DNA of 64,000 bases from positions 226,741 through 290,740 of the forward strand of contig NZ_JQGC01000007.1 in NCBI RefSeq assembly GCF_000743575.1. Direction: 5' to 3'. Below the pieces are notes generated by a model. It saw nothing but the letters and a program-made list of their open reading frames with translations, was not told the origin of the DNA and searched no databases. This document shows positions 26,068-34,422 of the stretch, one piece after another (the first letter of the stretch is position 1; every line of letters begins with the position of its first letter). Position numbers and translations under genes: made by a program. The stretch comes from Devosia riboflavina. GTDB lineage: Bacteria; Pseudomonadota; Alphaproteobacteria; Rhizobiales; Devosiaceae.

Positions 26068-27282
26068 GTGAAACTGACAACCGTTTTGGCTGCCGCGTTC
26101 CTTGCGAGCAGCGCCTTTATTGCAACCGTCCAGGCCCAAGAGCAGGTGAACCTGACCTGGCAGATGTGGGGCGACGAAAAGGATGCCCCGCTCTGGCAGA
26201 GTCTGGCTGACCTTGTGACCGCCGAATATCCAAATATTACCGTCACCCCGCAAATCTCGGGCTGGACCGACTATTGGACCCGTCTGCCGGTGCTGGCTTC
26301 GTCCGGCCAAATCGCCGATCTCGTTGCGATGCAGTCCATGCGCATGCCGAGCTTCTATTCCATTCTCGAGCCGCTCGATGCGCACTTTGCTTCCGATGGC
26401 TTCGATGTTTCCGCGTTCGAAACCTCGATCATTGCCGGCCTCGGCCATGACGGCACGCAATACGCGCTGCCCTATGACGTCGGCCCGTGGCTGGTCTATT
26501 ACAACCGCGACCGTTTCGCCGAAGCCGGCGTTGCCGAGCCAGCACTCGACTGGACCTTTGACGACTTCAAGGCAGCGGCCCAGAAGCTCACCGAAGGCGA
26601 GAACTATGGCTATGCCGTGCAGGCCTTCGACTTTGTCGCTGGCCCGGTGGCACTCGGCGCGGAATATTTCAACGACAGCAACCAGTTCGACGTGACCAAT
26701 GCCGGCTATGCAGCAGCGGTTGGCAAGTTCGTGGATCTCGTCGCCGTCGACAAGACCTCGCCGGTCTTTGCTTCAGGTGCTGGCGCCATCACCGGCAGCG
26801 GTCGTTTCGCGGCCGGCAATGCGGCCATGTATATCGACGGGCCGTGGGTGCTGCAGCAGACCAAGGACAGCGTCGACTTCAATATCGGCGTCGCTCCGCT
26901 GCCGCGCGGCGAAGGGGAATCGCGGTTCATTACCGCCGGTTCGGGCTGGGGTATTTCGGCGACCAGCCAGCACAAGGAAGAAGCCTATAAGGCGCTGCAG
27001 GTTCTCACCGGCCCGAAGGCCGCGGAAATCCTCGCTTCGGCCGGTCGTGCACTGCCGGGTCGCCTGGCCGAGCAGAAGTTCTGGTATGATGTGGCGGCCA
27101 AGGATGTGGCCGGCACCCATGAAGTGCTCGACTACATGTTTGCCCATTCGACCCCGTTCCGCCTCAACGAGTACTGGAACGAGTTCGAAAACCTGATCAC
27201 CCAGTATATGCCGCTTGCGCTCAACGGCGACAGCACCACCGACGCTGTGCTGGCCGATATTCAGAACCAGCTTCCGTTCTAA
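26068..27282 (+). CDS. sugar ABC transporter substrate-binding protein (family 1)
   Basis: 404-residue periplasmic protein with a GTG start at 26068 behind GAGGAGA. A signal peptide (MKLTTVLAAAFLASSAFIATVQAQ) precedes EQVNLTWQMWGDEKDAPLWQSLADLVTAEYPNITV. PYDVGPWLVYYNRDRFAEAGV and MYIDGPWVL are typical of family 1 sugar-binding proteins. Genes downstream encode two permeases and an ATPase. Because the operon begins with fucosidase, a fucosyl-oligosaccharide ligand is likely (inference). A GC hairpin follows the stop. Confidence 0.9.
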   Translation: MKLTTVLAAAFLASSAFIATVQAQEQVNLTWQMWGDEKDAPLWQSLADLVTAEYPNITVTPQISGWTDYWTRLPVLASSGQIADLVAMQSMRMPSFYSILEPLDAHFASDGFDVSAFETSIIAGLGHDGTQYALPYDVGPWLVYYNRDRFAEAGVAEPALDWTFDDFKAAAQKLTEGENYGYAVQAFDFVAGPVALGAEYFNDSNQFDVTNAGYAAAVGKFVDLVAVDKTSPVFASGAGAITGSGRFAAGNAAMYIDGPWVLQQTKDSVDFNIGVAPLPRGEGESRFITAGSGWGISATSQHKEEAYKALQVLTGPKAAEILASAGRALPGRLAEQKFWYDVAAKDVAGTHEVLDYMFAHSTPFRLNEYWNEFENLITQYMPLALNGDSTTDAVLADIQNQLPF

Positions 27283-27292
27283 GCGAATAGCG

Positions 27293-27316
27293 CCCGGCCG
27301 ATTGAACCCGGCCGGG
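27293..27316 (+). terminator. GC hairpin after the sugar-binding-protein gene
   Basis: CCCGGCCG (27293-27300) pairs perfectly with CGGCCGGG (27309-27316) around an 8-base loop; TCTCTT follows, a weak U-rich tail. It lies between binding-protein and permease genes, like the hairpins at 8404, 16408 and 51766. Confidence 0.6.
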
Positions 27317-27345
27317 TCTCTTCCACTGCCAGACGGGAGGAGCCC

Positions 27346-28281
27346 ATGGCGGCGATTGAAGACGTAAGCGGACCAACCAGCCGAACGCGCTCGCGCTGGG
27401 GCAGCCGTCTCGACAGGCGGGAGGGGCGGACAGCCTTCTTCTTCCTGCTGCCAGGCCTTATCGGCATGGTGCTGTTTCTGGTGGTGCCGATCATCGCCTC
27501 GGTGGTGCTGAGCTTTACCAACTGGAAGCTGCTCGGCACGCCGCAATTCGTGGGCATTTCCAACTATGTCCGACTTTTTACCGCCGACCCGCAATTCTGG
27601 CCGGTGCTTCGAAACACGCTGTTCTTCACCGCCGAATATCTGGTGCTGAACATCGTCATCTCATTGGGGCTGGCAGTTTGGATATCCAGCCTCAAGATGG
27701 GACAGCGATGGTTCCGGGTGGTCTTTTTCCTCCCGACCTTCACCCCCGGCATCGCTGTCGCCATCGTCTGGATGTTGATCTTCGCGCCGGGCGGGTTCTT
27801 CGACTTCATCATGCGCTCGGTCTCGATTGCGATGCCGAGCATGCTGACGGACCAGACGCTGGCCATGCAGGCGATCATCATCGTCTCGCTCTGGGCGGGC
27901 GTCGGGTACAATACGGTGCTGTTCAACGCGGCGCTCGACATGGTGCCGCAGAGCTATCTCGAAGCGGCGAGGATCGATGGCGCCAATGCCTGGCAGCGGT
28001 TCTGGAAGATCAGGCTGCCGCTGATTTCACCGACGCTGTTTTTTGGCACGGTGATGACGGCGATCACCTCGCTCCAGGTTTTCGACCAGATCTACGTGAT
28101 GACACGCGGTGGGCCGGGCAATGCCACGGCGACGCTGGGCTATGCGATCTATCAGCGCGGCTTCCAGAATTTTCAGATGGGTTATGCCTCGACTATCGCC
28201 TGGGTGATGTTTGCCATGATCATGGCGCTCACCGCCGTGCAGTTCTGGCTCCAGCGCAAGTGGGTGCACTATGACAACTAA
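27346..28281 (+). CDS. sugar ABC transporter permease (MalF type)
   Basis: 311-residue inner-membrane permease with GGGAGG upstream of ATG 27346. A charged N-terminus (RREGRTAFFFLLPGLIGMVLFLVVPIIASVV) precedes six spans. The EAA loop is [50 protein letters not shown] is the usual late loop of the family. It overlaps the next permease by 11 bp. Confidence 0.92.
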   Translation: MAAIEDVSGPTSRTRSRWGSRLDRREGRTAFFFLLPGLIGMVLFLVVPIIASVVLSFTNWKLLGTPQFVGISNYVRLFTADPQFWPVLRNTLFFTAEYLVLNIVISLGLAVWISSLKMGQRWFRVVFFLPTFTPGIAVAIVWMLIFAPGGFFDFIMRSVSIAMPSMLTDQTLAMQAIIIVSLWAGVGYNTVLFNAALDMVPQSYLEAARIDGANAWQRFWKIRLPLISPTLFFGTVMTAITSLQVFDQIYVMTRGGPGNATATLGYAIYQRGFQNFQMGYASTIAWVMFAMIMALTAVQFWLQRKWVHYDN

Positions 28282-29119
28282 GTCTCGTACGCGATTTTCC
28301 CTAGCGCTCGATATTCTCAATCATGGTGGCCTGCTTATTGTCGCGCTGATCTTCCTGTTCCCGTTCTTCTGGATGGTGACCAATGCGGTGCGCAGCAATG
28401 CCGAGGTCATGGCCTATCCGGTGCGCATCCTGCCGCATGTGTTCGAATGGGATAATTTCGCCAAGGCCTGGACGCAGTTGCCGTTTGGGCGGTTTTTCTT
28501 CAACAGCCTCTTTGTCGCCTCGAGCGTAACTGTCATCACCGTGATCGTGTCGTGTCTTTCGGGTTACGCCTTTGCGCGGTTGAAATTTCCGGGACGCGAT
28601 GCGCTGTTGATGGCGTATCTGGGTACGCTGATGGTGCCGGCGATCATGCTGATCATTCCGCTGTTCCTGATCGTGAACAGCCTCGGCATGGTCAACACTT
28701 TCCAGGGCGTCATCCTTCCGGTGGCCTTCGGGACTTTTGGGGCCTTTCTGATGCGGCAGTTCTTCCTCTCCATTCCGATGGAGTTGGAAGAGGCGGCGCG
28801 GATCGACGGGGCTTCGCGGCTGCGCATTCTCGTCAGCATCATCGTGCCGTTGTCGATGCCTGCCATTGGGCTGTTGTCGCTGTTCACGTTCATTGGGCAG
28901 TGGAACAATTTCCTCTGGCCGCTGATCGTGATGACCGGATCGGACAATGCGACGCTGCCGGTAGGCCTGACCTATTTCCAGACGCAGCAGGGCACGCAGT
29001 GGAATTTCATCATGGCGGGCGCGGCGCTTTCCATGTTGCCGGGCGTGTTCCTCGCCATCCTGCTGCAAAAGCTCATCTACAATTCCATCGCCCTCAATGC
29101 GGGCATGGGCGGCCGCTAA
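28271..29119 (+). CDS. sugar ABC transporter permease (MalG type)
   Basis: 282-residue inner-membrane permease. Opening residues [32 protein letters not shown] give span 1; the EAA loop is [55 protein letters not shown] is characteristic of sugar-type MalG proteins. Translation is coupled to the upstream permease by an 11-bp overlap. Confidence 0.92.
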   Translation: MTTKSRTRFSLALDILNHGGLLIVALIFLFPFFWMVTNAVRSNAEVMAYPVRILPHVFEWDNFAKAWTQLPFGRFFFNSLFVASSVTVITVIVSCLSGYAFARLKFPGRDALLMAYLGTLMVPAIMLIIPLFLIVNSLGMVNTFQGVILPVAFGTFGAFLMRQFFLSIPMELEEAARIDGASRLRILVSIIVPLSMPAIGLLSLFTFIGQWNNFLWPLIVMTGSDNATLPVGLTYFQTQQGTQWNFIMAGAALSMLPGVFLAILLQKLIYNSIALNAGMGGR

Positions 29120-29142
29120 GGCGCTCAGATAAGGAGGCCGAG

Positions 29143-30210
29143 ATGGCCAGTGTTACCATTCGCAATGCGGTGAAAGCCTATGGTCCCATGCAGGTGTTGC
29201 ACGGTGTTTCCGTGGCGGCGCGGGACGGGGAGTTCGTCGTGCTGGTCGGGCCTTCGGGTTGTGGCAAATCGACCTTGCTGCGCATGATTGCGGGGCTCGA
29301 GAGCATCACCGATGGGGAGATCGATATCGGCGGGCGCGTGGTCAACGAGCTCGAGCCGAAGGAACGCGACATCGCCATGGTGTTCCAGAGCTACGCGCTC
29401 TATCCGCACATGACCGTGCGGGACAATATGGCGTTTTCGCTAAAACTCTCTCGCAAGAGCAAGCAGGAAATCGAGAACGAGGTGCGGCGCGCGGCGGAGA
29501 TTCTGGCGCTGGAGCCGCTGCTCGATCGCTATCCGCGGCAGCTTTCGGGCGGGCAGCGGCAGCGCGTGGCCATGGGGCGCGCCATCGTGCGGCATCCGGC
29601 GGTGTTCTTGTTCGATGAGCCGCTGTCGAACCTTGACGCCAAGCTGCGCGTGCAGATGCGCGGCGAGATCAAGGCGCTGCATTCCCGGCTCAAGGCGACG
29701 ATGATCTATGTGACCCACGACCAGATGGAGGCCATGACCATGGCGGACCGGATCGTGGTCATGCGGGCCGGGAAGATCGAGCAGATCGGCTCGCCGCTTG
29801 AGATTTATGACCATCCGGCCAATAGCTTTGTTGGTGGGTTCATCGGCTCGCCGTCGATGAATTTTGTCGATGGAACGGTGGTCGAAGAGGGCGGGCGGCT
29901 GGTGCTGCGCGATGTGAGCGGGACGCTCTGGCCGCTGGGCGAAAAGGCGCGGGCCTACGTCGGGCGGTCGGTGCAGATCGGGGTTCGGCCGGAGCATATT
30001 CGTGTGATCGAGGGCGGTATTGCGGCCTCTGTGCTGAATATCGAACCGACCGGCTCGGAGACGCATTTGCAGGTCGAGGTGAACGGCCAACCAATCGTGG
30101 TTGTGGTGCATGACCGGCTTGCCGCCGCGGTGGGTGCTTCCATCGGGATCGCAGCAGACCCCGATCGCGTCACACTTTTCGACCAGCAGACGGGCGTGCG
30201 GCTGAGCTGA
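29143..30210 (+). CDS. sugar ABC transporter ATP-binding protein (MalK/UgpC type)
   Basis: 355-residue ATPase from ATG 29143, with AAGGAGG upstream; a longer reading upstream is a wrong frame of the permease. Walker [11 protein letters not shown]-loop [12 protein letters not shown], signature LSGGQRQRV, Walker [12 protein letters not shown] and H-loop THDQMEA are all present. A C-terminal TOBE domain contains [11 protein letters not shown]. It is last in the fucoside operon and powers its two permeases. Confidence 0.93.
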   Translation: MASVTIRNAVKAYGPMQVLHGVSVAARDGEFVVLVGPSGCGKSTLLRMIAGLESITDGEIDIGGRVVNELEPKERDIAMVFQSYALYPHMTVRDNMAFSLKLSRKSKQEIENEVRRAAEILALEPLLDRYPRQLSGGQRQRVAMGRAIVRHPAVFLFDEPLSNLDAKLRVQMRGEIKALHSRLKATMIYVTHDQMEAMTMADRIVVMRAGKIEQIGSPLEIYDHPANSFVGGFIGSPSMNFVDGTVVEEGGRLVLRDVSGTLWPLGEKARAYVGRSVQIGVRPEHIRVIEGGIAASVLNIEPTGSETHLQVEVNGQPIVVVVHDRLAAAVGASIGIAADPDRVTLFDQQTGVRLS

Positions 30211-30227
30211 ACATGGGTCTCGGTTTA

Positions 30228-30247
30228 GTCTATAGAATTAGTAGATA
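30228..30247. promoter_or_regulatory. shared 20-bp motif, copy 1 (upstream of flavin reductase)
   Basis: GTCTATAGAATTAGTAGATA, with TCTA and TAGA half-sites. Close copies lie at 36215-36234 and 40438-40457, before the other two transcription units of the sulfur cluster. It lies 130 bp before the flavin reductase start. Confidence 0.65.
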
Positions 30248-30376
30248 TAAATTTCCCTCTGATAGCGTGGGGAGGGAAAGCGTTCTCCCCCGCGCTCTCC
30301 CGCGTTCTGGCAGCTGAAGTTAGTCTTTCTCCCAGGCTTTGCGTCCTTGCATTGGCGCGGGATAGGAGAACTGACG

Positions 30377-30934
30377 GTGTCGATTGTCGATTTTGCAAAT
30401 TATGCGCCGGTTCGGCAGGCGTCTGAAACGGTAGATGCGTCGGCTTTCAAGCAGGCCATGCGCAATCTTGCTGGCGCGGTGAGTGTCATTACTGTGGGTA
30501 CGGGAGAAAATCGGACAGGGTTTACCGCGACTTCGGTGTCCTCTTTCTCCGCTGAGCCACCGACTGTTTTGGTCAGTCTCAATCGCGGTTCCTCGTCATG
30601 GAACGTGTTGCGAGAGTCCGGTTCATTTGCGGTCAACATCCTTACCGACGGACAGTCGGCAATCGCCGATCGGTTCGCGGGGCGCGGCGGTATCAAGGGC
30701 AATGATCGCTATGTCGGTTGGGAATGGAATCGGCTCGATAGCGGCAATCTCGGGCTCAAGAGTGCCGTCGCGGTGATCGACTGCGAACTGGACGAAGCCA
30801 TCGAGCGGCATTCGCATGCGATCGTGCTGGGCCGGGTGCGGTCGGTGGAACTGTCGACGGACCTGCAGCCGCTACTCTATTGGCGCGGGCAGTATCAGCA
30901 ATTGCTGCCCACGCTCGATCCGTTTCAGAGCTAA
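30377..30934 (+). CDS. flavin reductase-like (FMN-binding split barrel) protein
   Basis: 185 residues from the GTG at 30377, eight bases after AGGAG. The split-barrel core FKQAMRNLAGAVSVITVGTGENRTGFTATSVSSFSAEPPTVLVSLNRGSSSWNVLRESGSFAVNIL matches NAD(P)H:flavin reductases that supply FMNH2 to two-component monooxygenases. Three luciferase-like monooxygenases are encoded just downstream on the other strand. The shared upstream motif suggests co-regulation with them. Confidence 0.9.
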   Translation: MSIVDFANYAPVRQASETVDASAFKQAMRNLAGAVSVITVGTGENRTGFTATSVSSFSAEPPTVLVSLNRGSSSWNVLRESGSFAVNILTDGQSAIADRFAGRGGIKGNDRYVGWEWNRLDSGNLGLKSAVAVIDCELDEAIERHSHAIVLGRVRSVELSTDLQPLLYWRGQYQQLLPTLDPFQS

Positions 30935-30953
30935 TTCTTAGTCTCTTTCGTTG

Positions 30954-30986
30954 AATGCCCCGGTGCCGATGGCGCCGGGGCATTTT
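30954..30986 (+). terminator. intrinsic terminator of the flavin reductase gene
   Basis: AATGCCCCGG (30954-30963) pairs perfectly with CCGGGGCATT (30975-30984), followed by TT and a further T-rich step. Confidence 0.8.
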
Positions 30987-31008
30987 GTCGTCCTGGGCAT
31001 CCGTGTCA

Positions 31009-31026
31009 TCCCCGCTTTCGCGGGAA
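31009..31026. repeat. REP-like palindrome CCCCGCTTTCGCGGG
   Basis: A degenerate copy of the TTCCCGC-TTTC-GCGGGAA element also found at 19413-19471 and 47622-47639, here between two convergent terminators. Confidence 0.6.
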
Positions 31027-31068
31027 GGACACCGTGGATGGGGACTAGAATTGAGGTTGCGCCTCACC

Positions 31069-31101
31069 AAAAAAAGGCCGGCGCACGAGTGTGAGCCGGC
31101 C
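31069..31101 (-). terminator. intrinsic terminator of the sulfur-cluster minus-strand operon
   Basis: GGCCGGC (31076-31082) and GCCGGCC (31095-31101) form a 7-bp stem, with a run of seven A on the plus strand at 31069-31075 giving U7 in the minus-strand transcript. It ends the operon whose last gene is the binding protein at 31130. Confidence 0.85.
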
Positions 31102-31129
31102 CAGTGGGGAAGGTGATGACTGGAAAAGA

Positions 31130-32047
31130 TCAGGTCTTGGGCAGGCCGGGCGGGTTGGTCTGCGAGGTTTCGACGGCTTCGGCGGCGATGTTCCAGCGTT
31201 CGAGGCTCTGGGCGTAGAGGCCGTTTTCGATCAGGCCATTGATGGCGATCGTGATGGCATCGGCAATGCCCGAACCCTTGCGGGTGGTGGCGGCGATTTC
31301 GGCCTTCACCGGCCAACCGCCGCTCTGCACGCCCACCAGGCGCGTGTCGCCTGTGACGGCGGAGGAATAGGAGAGGGTCGGGTTGGGGTTGAATTCGACG
31401 TCAGCGCGGCCGGACTGGATGGCGAGGGTGCTGGCGGCGGAGTCGTCGTAATACTGGACTTCGATAGGGGCGAGGTCGGCTTCCTTGTTCAGGCGATCCC
31501 ATTCGAGGATGATCTTTTCCTGATTGGTGCCGGCGCCGGTGATCACCTTCAGGCCCGCGATATCCTTGGGTTCGGTGATCGACTGGATGGGGCTATCATT
31601 GCGGACATAGAAGCCCAGAACGTCCTGACGGTAGCTCGAGAAATCGAACTTTTCCTTGCGCTCTTCGGTGACGGTGACGTTGGAAAACACCGCGTCAAAC
31701 TTGCCCGAGCTGACGCCCAGCGGCCAATCGGCCCAGGCCGTGGCAACGAGATTGAGTTCGAGGCCGAGCGAGTCGGCGACCAGCGAGGCGAGATCCGGGT
31801 CGAAGCCGACAAGCGCCTGATTGTCGGTGGCGTAGGTGGCGATCGGCGGATCCCAGGGGGAGACTGCAACGGTGAATTTCCCGTCGGCAGCGAACTTGTA
31901 GTCGGCCGGGATGGCGGCGATGGCGGCCTCGTTGCGTTCGGCCTTGAGGCGGCCGGGCTGCTCGGGGCTGAGGTCGAACTCGGCGGCGTGGGCCGCGCTG
32001 GCAAGCGCCAGAAGGGCGACGCCGGTGAGGAGGGATTTGAGTGTCAT
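31130..32047 (-). CDS. amino-acid ABC transporter substrate-binding protein (family 3)
   Basis: 305-residue periplasmic protein from ATG 32047. A signal peptide (MTLKSLLTGVALLALASAAHAA) is followed by an unusual about 30-residue lead (DLSPEQPGRLKAERNEAAIAAIP) before the family-3 core (FTVAVSPWDPPIATYATD, VGFDPDLASLVADSLG, DAVFSNVTVTEERKEKFDFSSYR). It is a clear paralogue of the protein at 33405. Family-3 proteins of such clusters bind cystine, S-alkyl-cysteines or other polar amino acids. Last gene of its unit, before a terminator. Confidence 0.92.
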   Translation of the reverse strand: MTLKSLLTGVALLALASAAHAAEFDLSPEQPGRLKAERNEAAIAAIPADYKFAADGKFTVAVSPWDPPIATYATDNQALVGFDPDLASLVADSLGLELNLVATAWADWPLGVSSGKFDAVFSNVTVTEERKEKFDFSSYRQDVLGFYVRNDSPIQSITEPKDIAGLKVITGAGTNQEKIILEWDRLNKEADLAPIEVQYYDDSAASTLAIQSGRADVEFNPNPTLSYSSAVTGDTRLVGVQSGGWPVKAEIAATTRKGSGIADAITIAINGLIENGLYAQSLERWNIAAEAVETSQTNPPGLPKT

Positions 32048-32117
32048 GTCGTCTTCCTTGTCCAAAGGGATGCGCTAGGGAGGAGGCTCCAGCGTCGCGC
32101 GGGCGCCGGAGCGAAGG

Positions 32118-33152
32118 TCATTCGGCGGCCAGCGGCGGCGCAGCCTTGGCCTGCCAGCCAAGAGCGGGGGCGATGCGGGTGATGGTGTCGGTGAGGATCT
32201 GTTCGTATTCCGCGCGTTTGAACTCGTAGGGGAGTTCGAGGCGCAGTTCGGAGACAAGCGGCAGGACCGGGTCATCGAGCAGCCATTCGACGATCTGTTC
32301 GGCGGGGCCGACGAGATCGCGTGGGAAGAGGGTGCGGCGCTCGCCTTGGGGCTTGAAGGTGCGTTCGAGGCGCGAGGCGGCATAGGCCTCGTAGCGGGCG
32401 ATGCGCGAGGGCGGCGCGGAATCCGTGGGGACGATGACGCGGCCGAGGGCGACGCGGGCTGGTCGGCCATTGAGGGCGTCGCGCCAGGTATTGATGAGAT
32501 TGACCTGGGCGGTGTGGAAATCGTCGGTGCCTTCGCCGGAAATGACATTGCCGGTGAGGAGATTGAAGCCGTTCTCGCCGGCCCAGCGGGCGGAGCGCTG
32601 TGAGCCGCCGCCATACCAGAGGCGGTTGACGAGACCCTCGGCATGGGGCTGGAGGCGGGGGCGCTGCGGGCCGAAGGGCGTTGCGACGAATGTTTCGTCG
32701 TCGCCGAGATAGTCGCCGCTGAGATTGTCGCGAAAGCGCTTGATGCGCTCGTGGGTGAGGTCGTGCTGCGTCCAATCGCCGTCGTGGATCAGGTGGGCGA
32801 TCAGATGGCTGTGGAGCGGGACGCCGGCGCTGAGGCCGACATTGAGGCGGCCGCGCGAGAGCACGTCGACCATGGAGAGGTCTTCCGCGAGGCGGAATGG
32901 GCTTTCATAGCCGATCTGGATGACGGCTGAGCCGAGCTGGATGCGGCTCGTGCGTTGGCTCGCAGCAGCGAGGAAGACAGCGGCAGAGCCGATGCCGGGT
33001 TCGAGATGCCGCTGGCGAACCCAGGCGCCGTCAAAGCCCAGCTTTTCGCCGAAGGCGATGAGGTCGAGCGTTTCGTCTATGCCGGCGAAGGGAGCGGCGT
33101 TGTCGAAATTGCCGGGGGTGAGAAAGGCGATCTCTTTGATGTGCTGGGTCAT
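32118..33152 (-). CDS. LLM-class flavin-dependent oxidoreductase (luciferase-like)
   Basis: 344 residues from ATG 33152 (MTQHIKEIAFLTPGNFDNAAPFAGIDETLDLIAFGEKLGFDGAWVRQRHLE). A TIM-barrel FMN-dependent monooxygenase pattern is clear: GSAVIQIGYESPFRLAEDLSMVDVLSRGRLNVGLSAG, then RLWYGGGSQRSARWAGENGFNLL. It resembles a subgroup that co-occurs with amino-acid importers. It lies between two paralogous binding proteins. It would use FMNH2, probably from the reductase at 30377, to oxidise an organosulfur or related substrate (inference). Confidence 0.88.
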   Translation of the reverse strand: MTQHIKEIAFLTPGNFDNAAPFAGIDETLDLIAFGEKLGFDGAWVRQRHLEPGIGSAAVFLAAASQRTSRIQLGSAVIQIGYESPFRLAEDLSMVDVLSRGRLNVGLSAGVPLHSHLIAHLIHDGDWTQHDLTHERIKRFRDNLSGDYLGDDETFVATPFGPQRPRLQPHAEGLVNRLWYGGGSQRSARWAGENGFNLLTGNVISGEGTDDFHTAQVNLINTWRDALNGRPARVALGRVIVPTDSAPPSRIARYEAYAASRLERTFKPQGERRTLFPRDLVGPAEQIVEWLLDDPVLPLVSELRLELPYEFKRAEYEQILTDTITRIAPALGWQAKAAPPLAAE

Positions 33153-33228
33153 TGACTTGGTCCGAAGAAAGGTGCGCGGGCGGGACAGGGGAGGAGGGAG
33201 AACACCGCCCGCGCAACGACCAACCGAC

Positions 33229-33345
33229 ATTCAGCTGATGCCGGCCTGCAAATGCCGACTTTCTGCGCTTCCGGTGCTCACGTACCGACGTACGCTCCGC
33301 TCCGGTTCTCGAAAGCCGCCATTTTCGGCTCGGCCTGAGCTGAAT
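33229..33345. repeat. 117-bp imperfect palindrome (intergenic repeat)
   Basis: ATTCAGCT at 33229-33236 mirrors AGCTGAAT at 33338-33345, and pairing continues inward with many matches (AAATGCCGACTTTC against GAAAGCCGCCATTT, CGTAC near the centre). The cruciform-like element sits between the binding-protein and monooxygenase genes, again after a binding-protein gene. It resembles the mosaic palindromic repeats of rhizobia and Brucella. Confidence 0.75.
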
Positions 33346-33404
33346 CTCGACTGGTCTCAGAGCTCGCCCGTCGTTGGTCCGGACGACCCCTGAACTGAGT
33401 TTCA

Positions 33405-34340
33405 TTAGGGCTTGGGAAGCCCCGGCGGGTTGGTCTTGGCGACGTCGATGCCTTCGGCGCCGAGGTTCCATTGTTCGAGAAGCTGGGCGTAGAGGCCGGT
33501 ATCGATGAGGTCGTTGATGGCGGCGGTGAAGGGTTCGGCGAGGCCGGAGCCTTTGACCGTGGTGATCCCCACCTCGGCCGGGAGCGGCCAGCCGGAACTG
33601 ACGGTGCCGACGAGCTTGGTCTCGCCGGTCTGCGCGGCGTGATAGGCCTGGGTCGAATTGGGATTGAAATTGGTATCGGCGCGGCCCGAGGCGAGAGCGA
33701 GGCCCGCGGCGGCGTCATCGTCGTAGTACTGGATTTCGACGGGGGCGAGGCCTTCCTTTTGGTTGAGTTCGTCCCACTGCAGGATGATCTTTTCCTGGAT
33801 GGTGCCGGAGCCGGTGATGACCTTTAGGCCCGCAATGTCCTTGGGCTCGGTGATTGCGGTGATCGGGCTATCGGCCTTGACGTAGAAGCCGTGGAGACCG
33901 AGGCGGTAGGTCGAGAAGTCGAACTTTTCCTTACGCTCTTCGGTGACGCCGACATTGGAAATGACGGCGTCGTATTTGCCCGAGGCGAGACCCAGCGGCC
34001 AATCGGCCCAGGCGACCGGGACGATTTCAACCGGCACGCCAAGGACTTCGCCGACGAGGCGGGCGACGTCGGGGTCGAAACCGACGACTGTGGTCGCGTC
34101 AGTCGCATAGGTGGCGATGGGCGGGGCCCAGGGAGCGATTGCGATGCTGATGGTGCCGTCCTTGGCCCATTTGTGATCGGCCGGGAGGAGCGCGGCGGCA
34201 GCGTCGTTCTTTTCGGCGTGGAGGCGATCGGTCGGGTTGGGATCAAGGCTCAGGCTCGTCTGGGCGAAGGCGGCTGGAGCCAGGATGGCGCCGAGGAGAA
34301 GGGCCGTACCGGCCAGGAGGAAAGTCTTGCGGGTGGTCAT
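33405..34340 (-). CDS. amino-acid ABC transporter substrate-binding protein (family 3), paralogue
   Basis: 311 residues from ATG 34340. Signal peptide MTTRKTFLLAGTALLLGAILAPAAFAQ, then the same atypical lead (SLDPNPTDRLHAEKNDAAAALLPADHKW) as in the protein at 31130, and the family-3 core (ISIAIAPWAPPIATYATDATTVVGFDPDVARLVGEVLG). The two are recent-looking paralogues sharing almost every core motif, which suggests two ligands for one fused permease-ATPase. It is next to that fused gene in the same unit. Confidence 0.93.
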   Translation of the reverse strand: MTTRKTFLLAGTALLLGAILAPAAFAQTSLSLDPNPTDRLHAEKNDAAAALLPADHKWAKDGTISIAIAPWAPPIATYATDATTVVGFDPDVARLVGEVLGVPVEIVPVAWADWPLGLASGKYDAVISNVGVTEERKEKFDFSTYRLGLHGFYVKADSPITAITEPKDIAGLKVITGSGTIQEKIILQWDELNQKEGLAPVEIQYYDDDAAAGLALASGRADTNFNPNSTQAYHAAQTGETKLVGTVSSGWPLPAEVGITTVKGSGLAEPFTAAINDLIDTGLYAQLLEQWNLGAEGIDVAKTNPPGLPKP

Positions 34341-34422
34341 GTCTGATCCATTCGTTTGGAAGTGCGCCATCCTGCCGCTGACCGGCATGGAAAGAGGGAG
34401 GAGGCGCGGGGTCTGGTTAGGG

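Noticed and set aside
28552..30210. A 552-codon frame suggesting a longer ATPase
   Set aside because: The first 197 codons are a wrong frame of the upstream permease; AAGGAGG and homology set the start at 29143.
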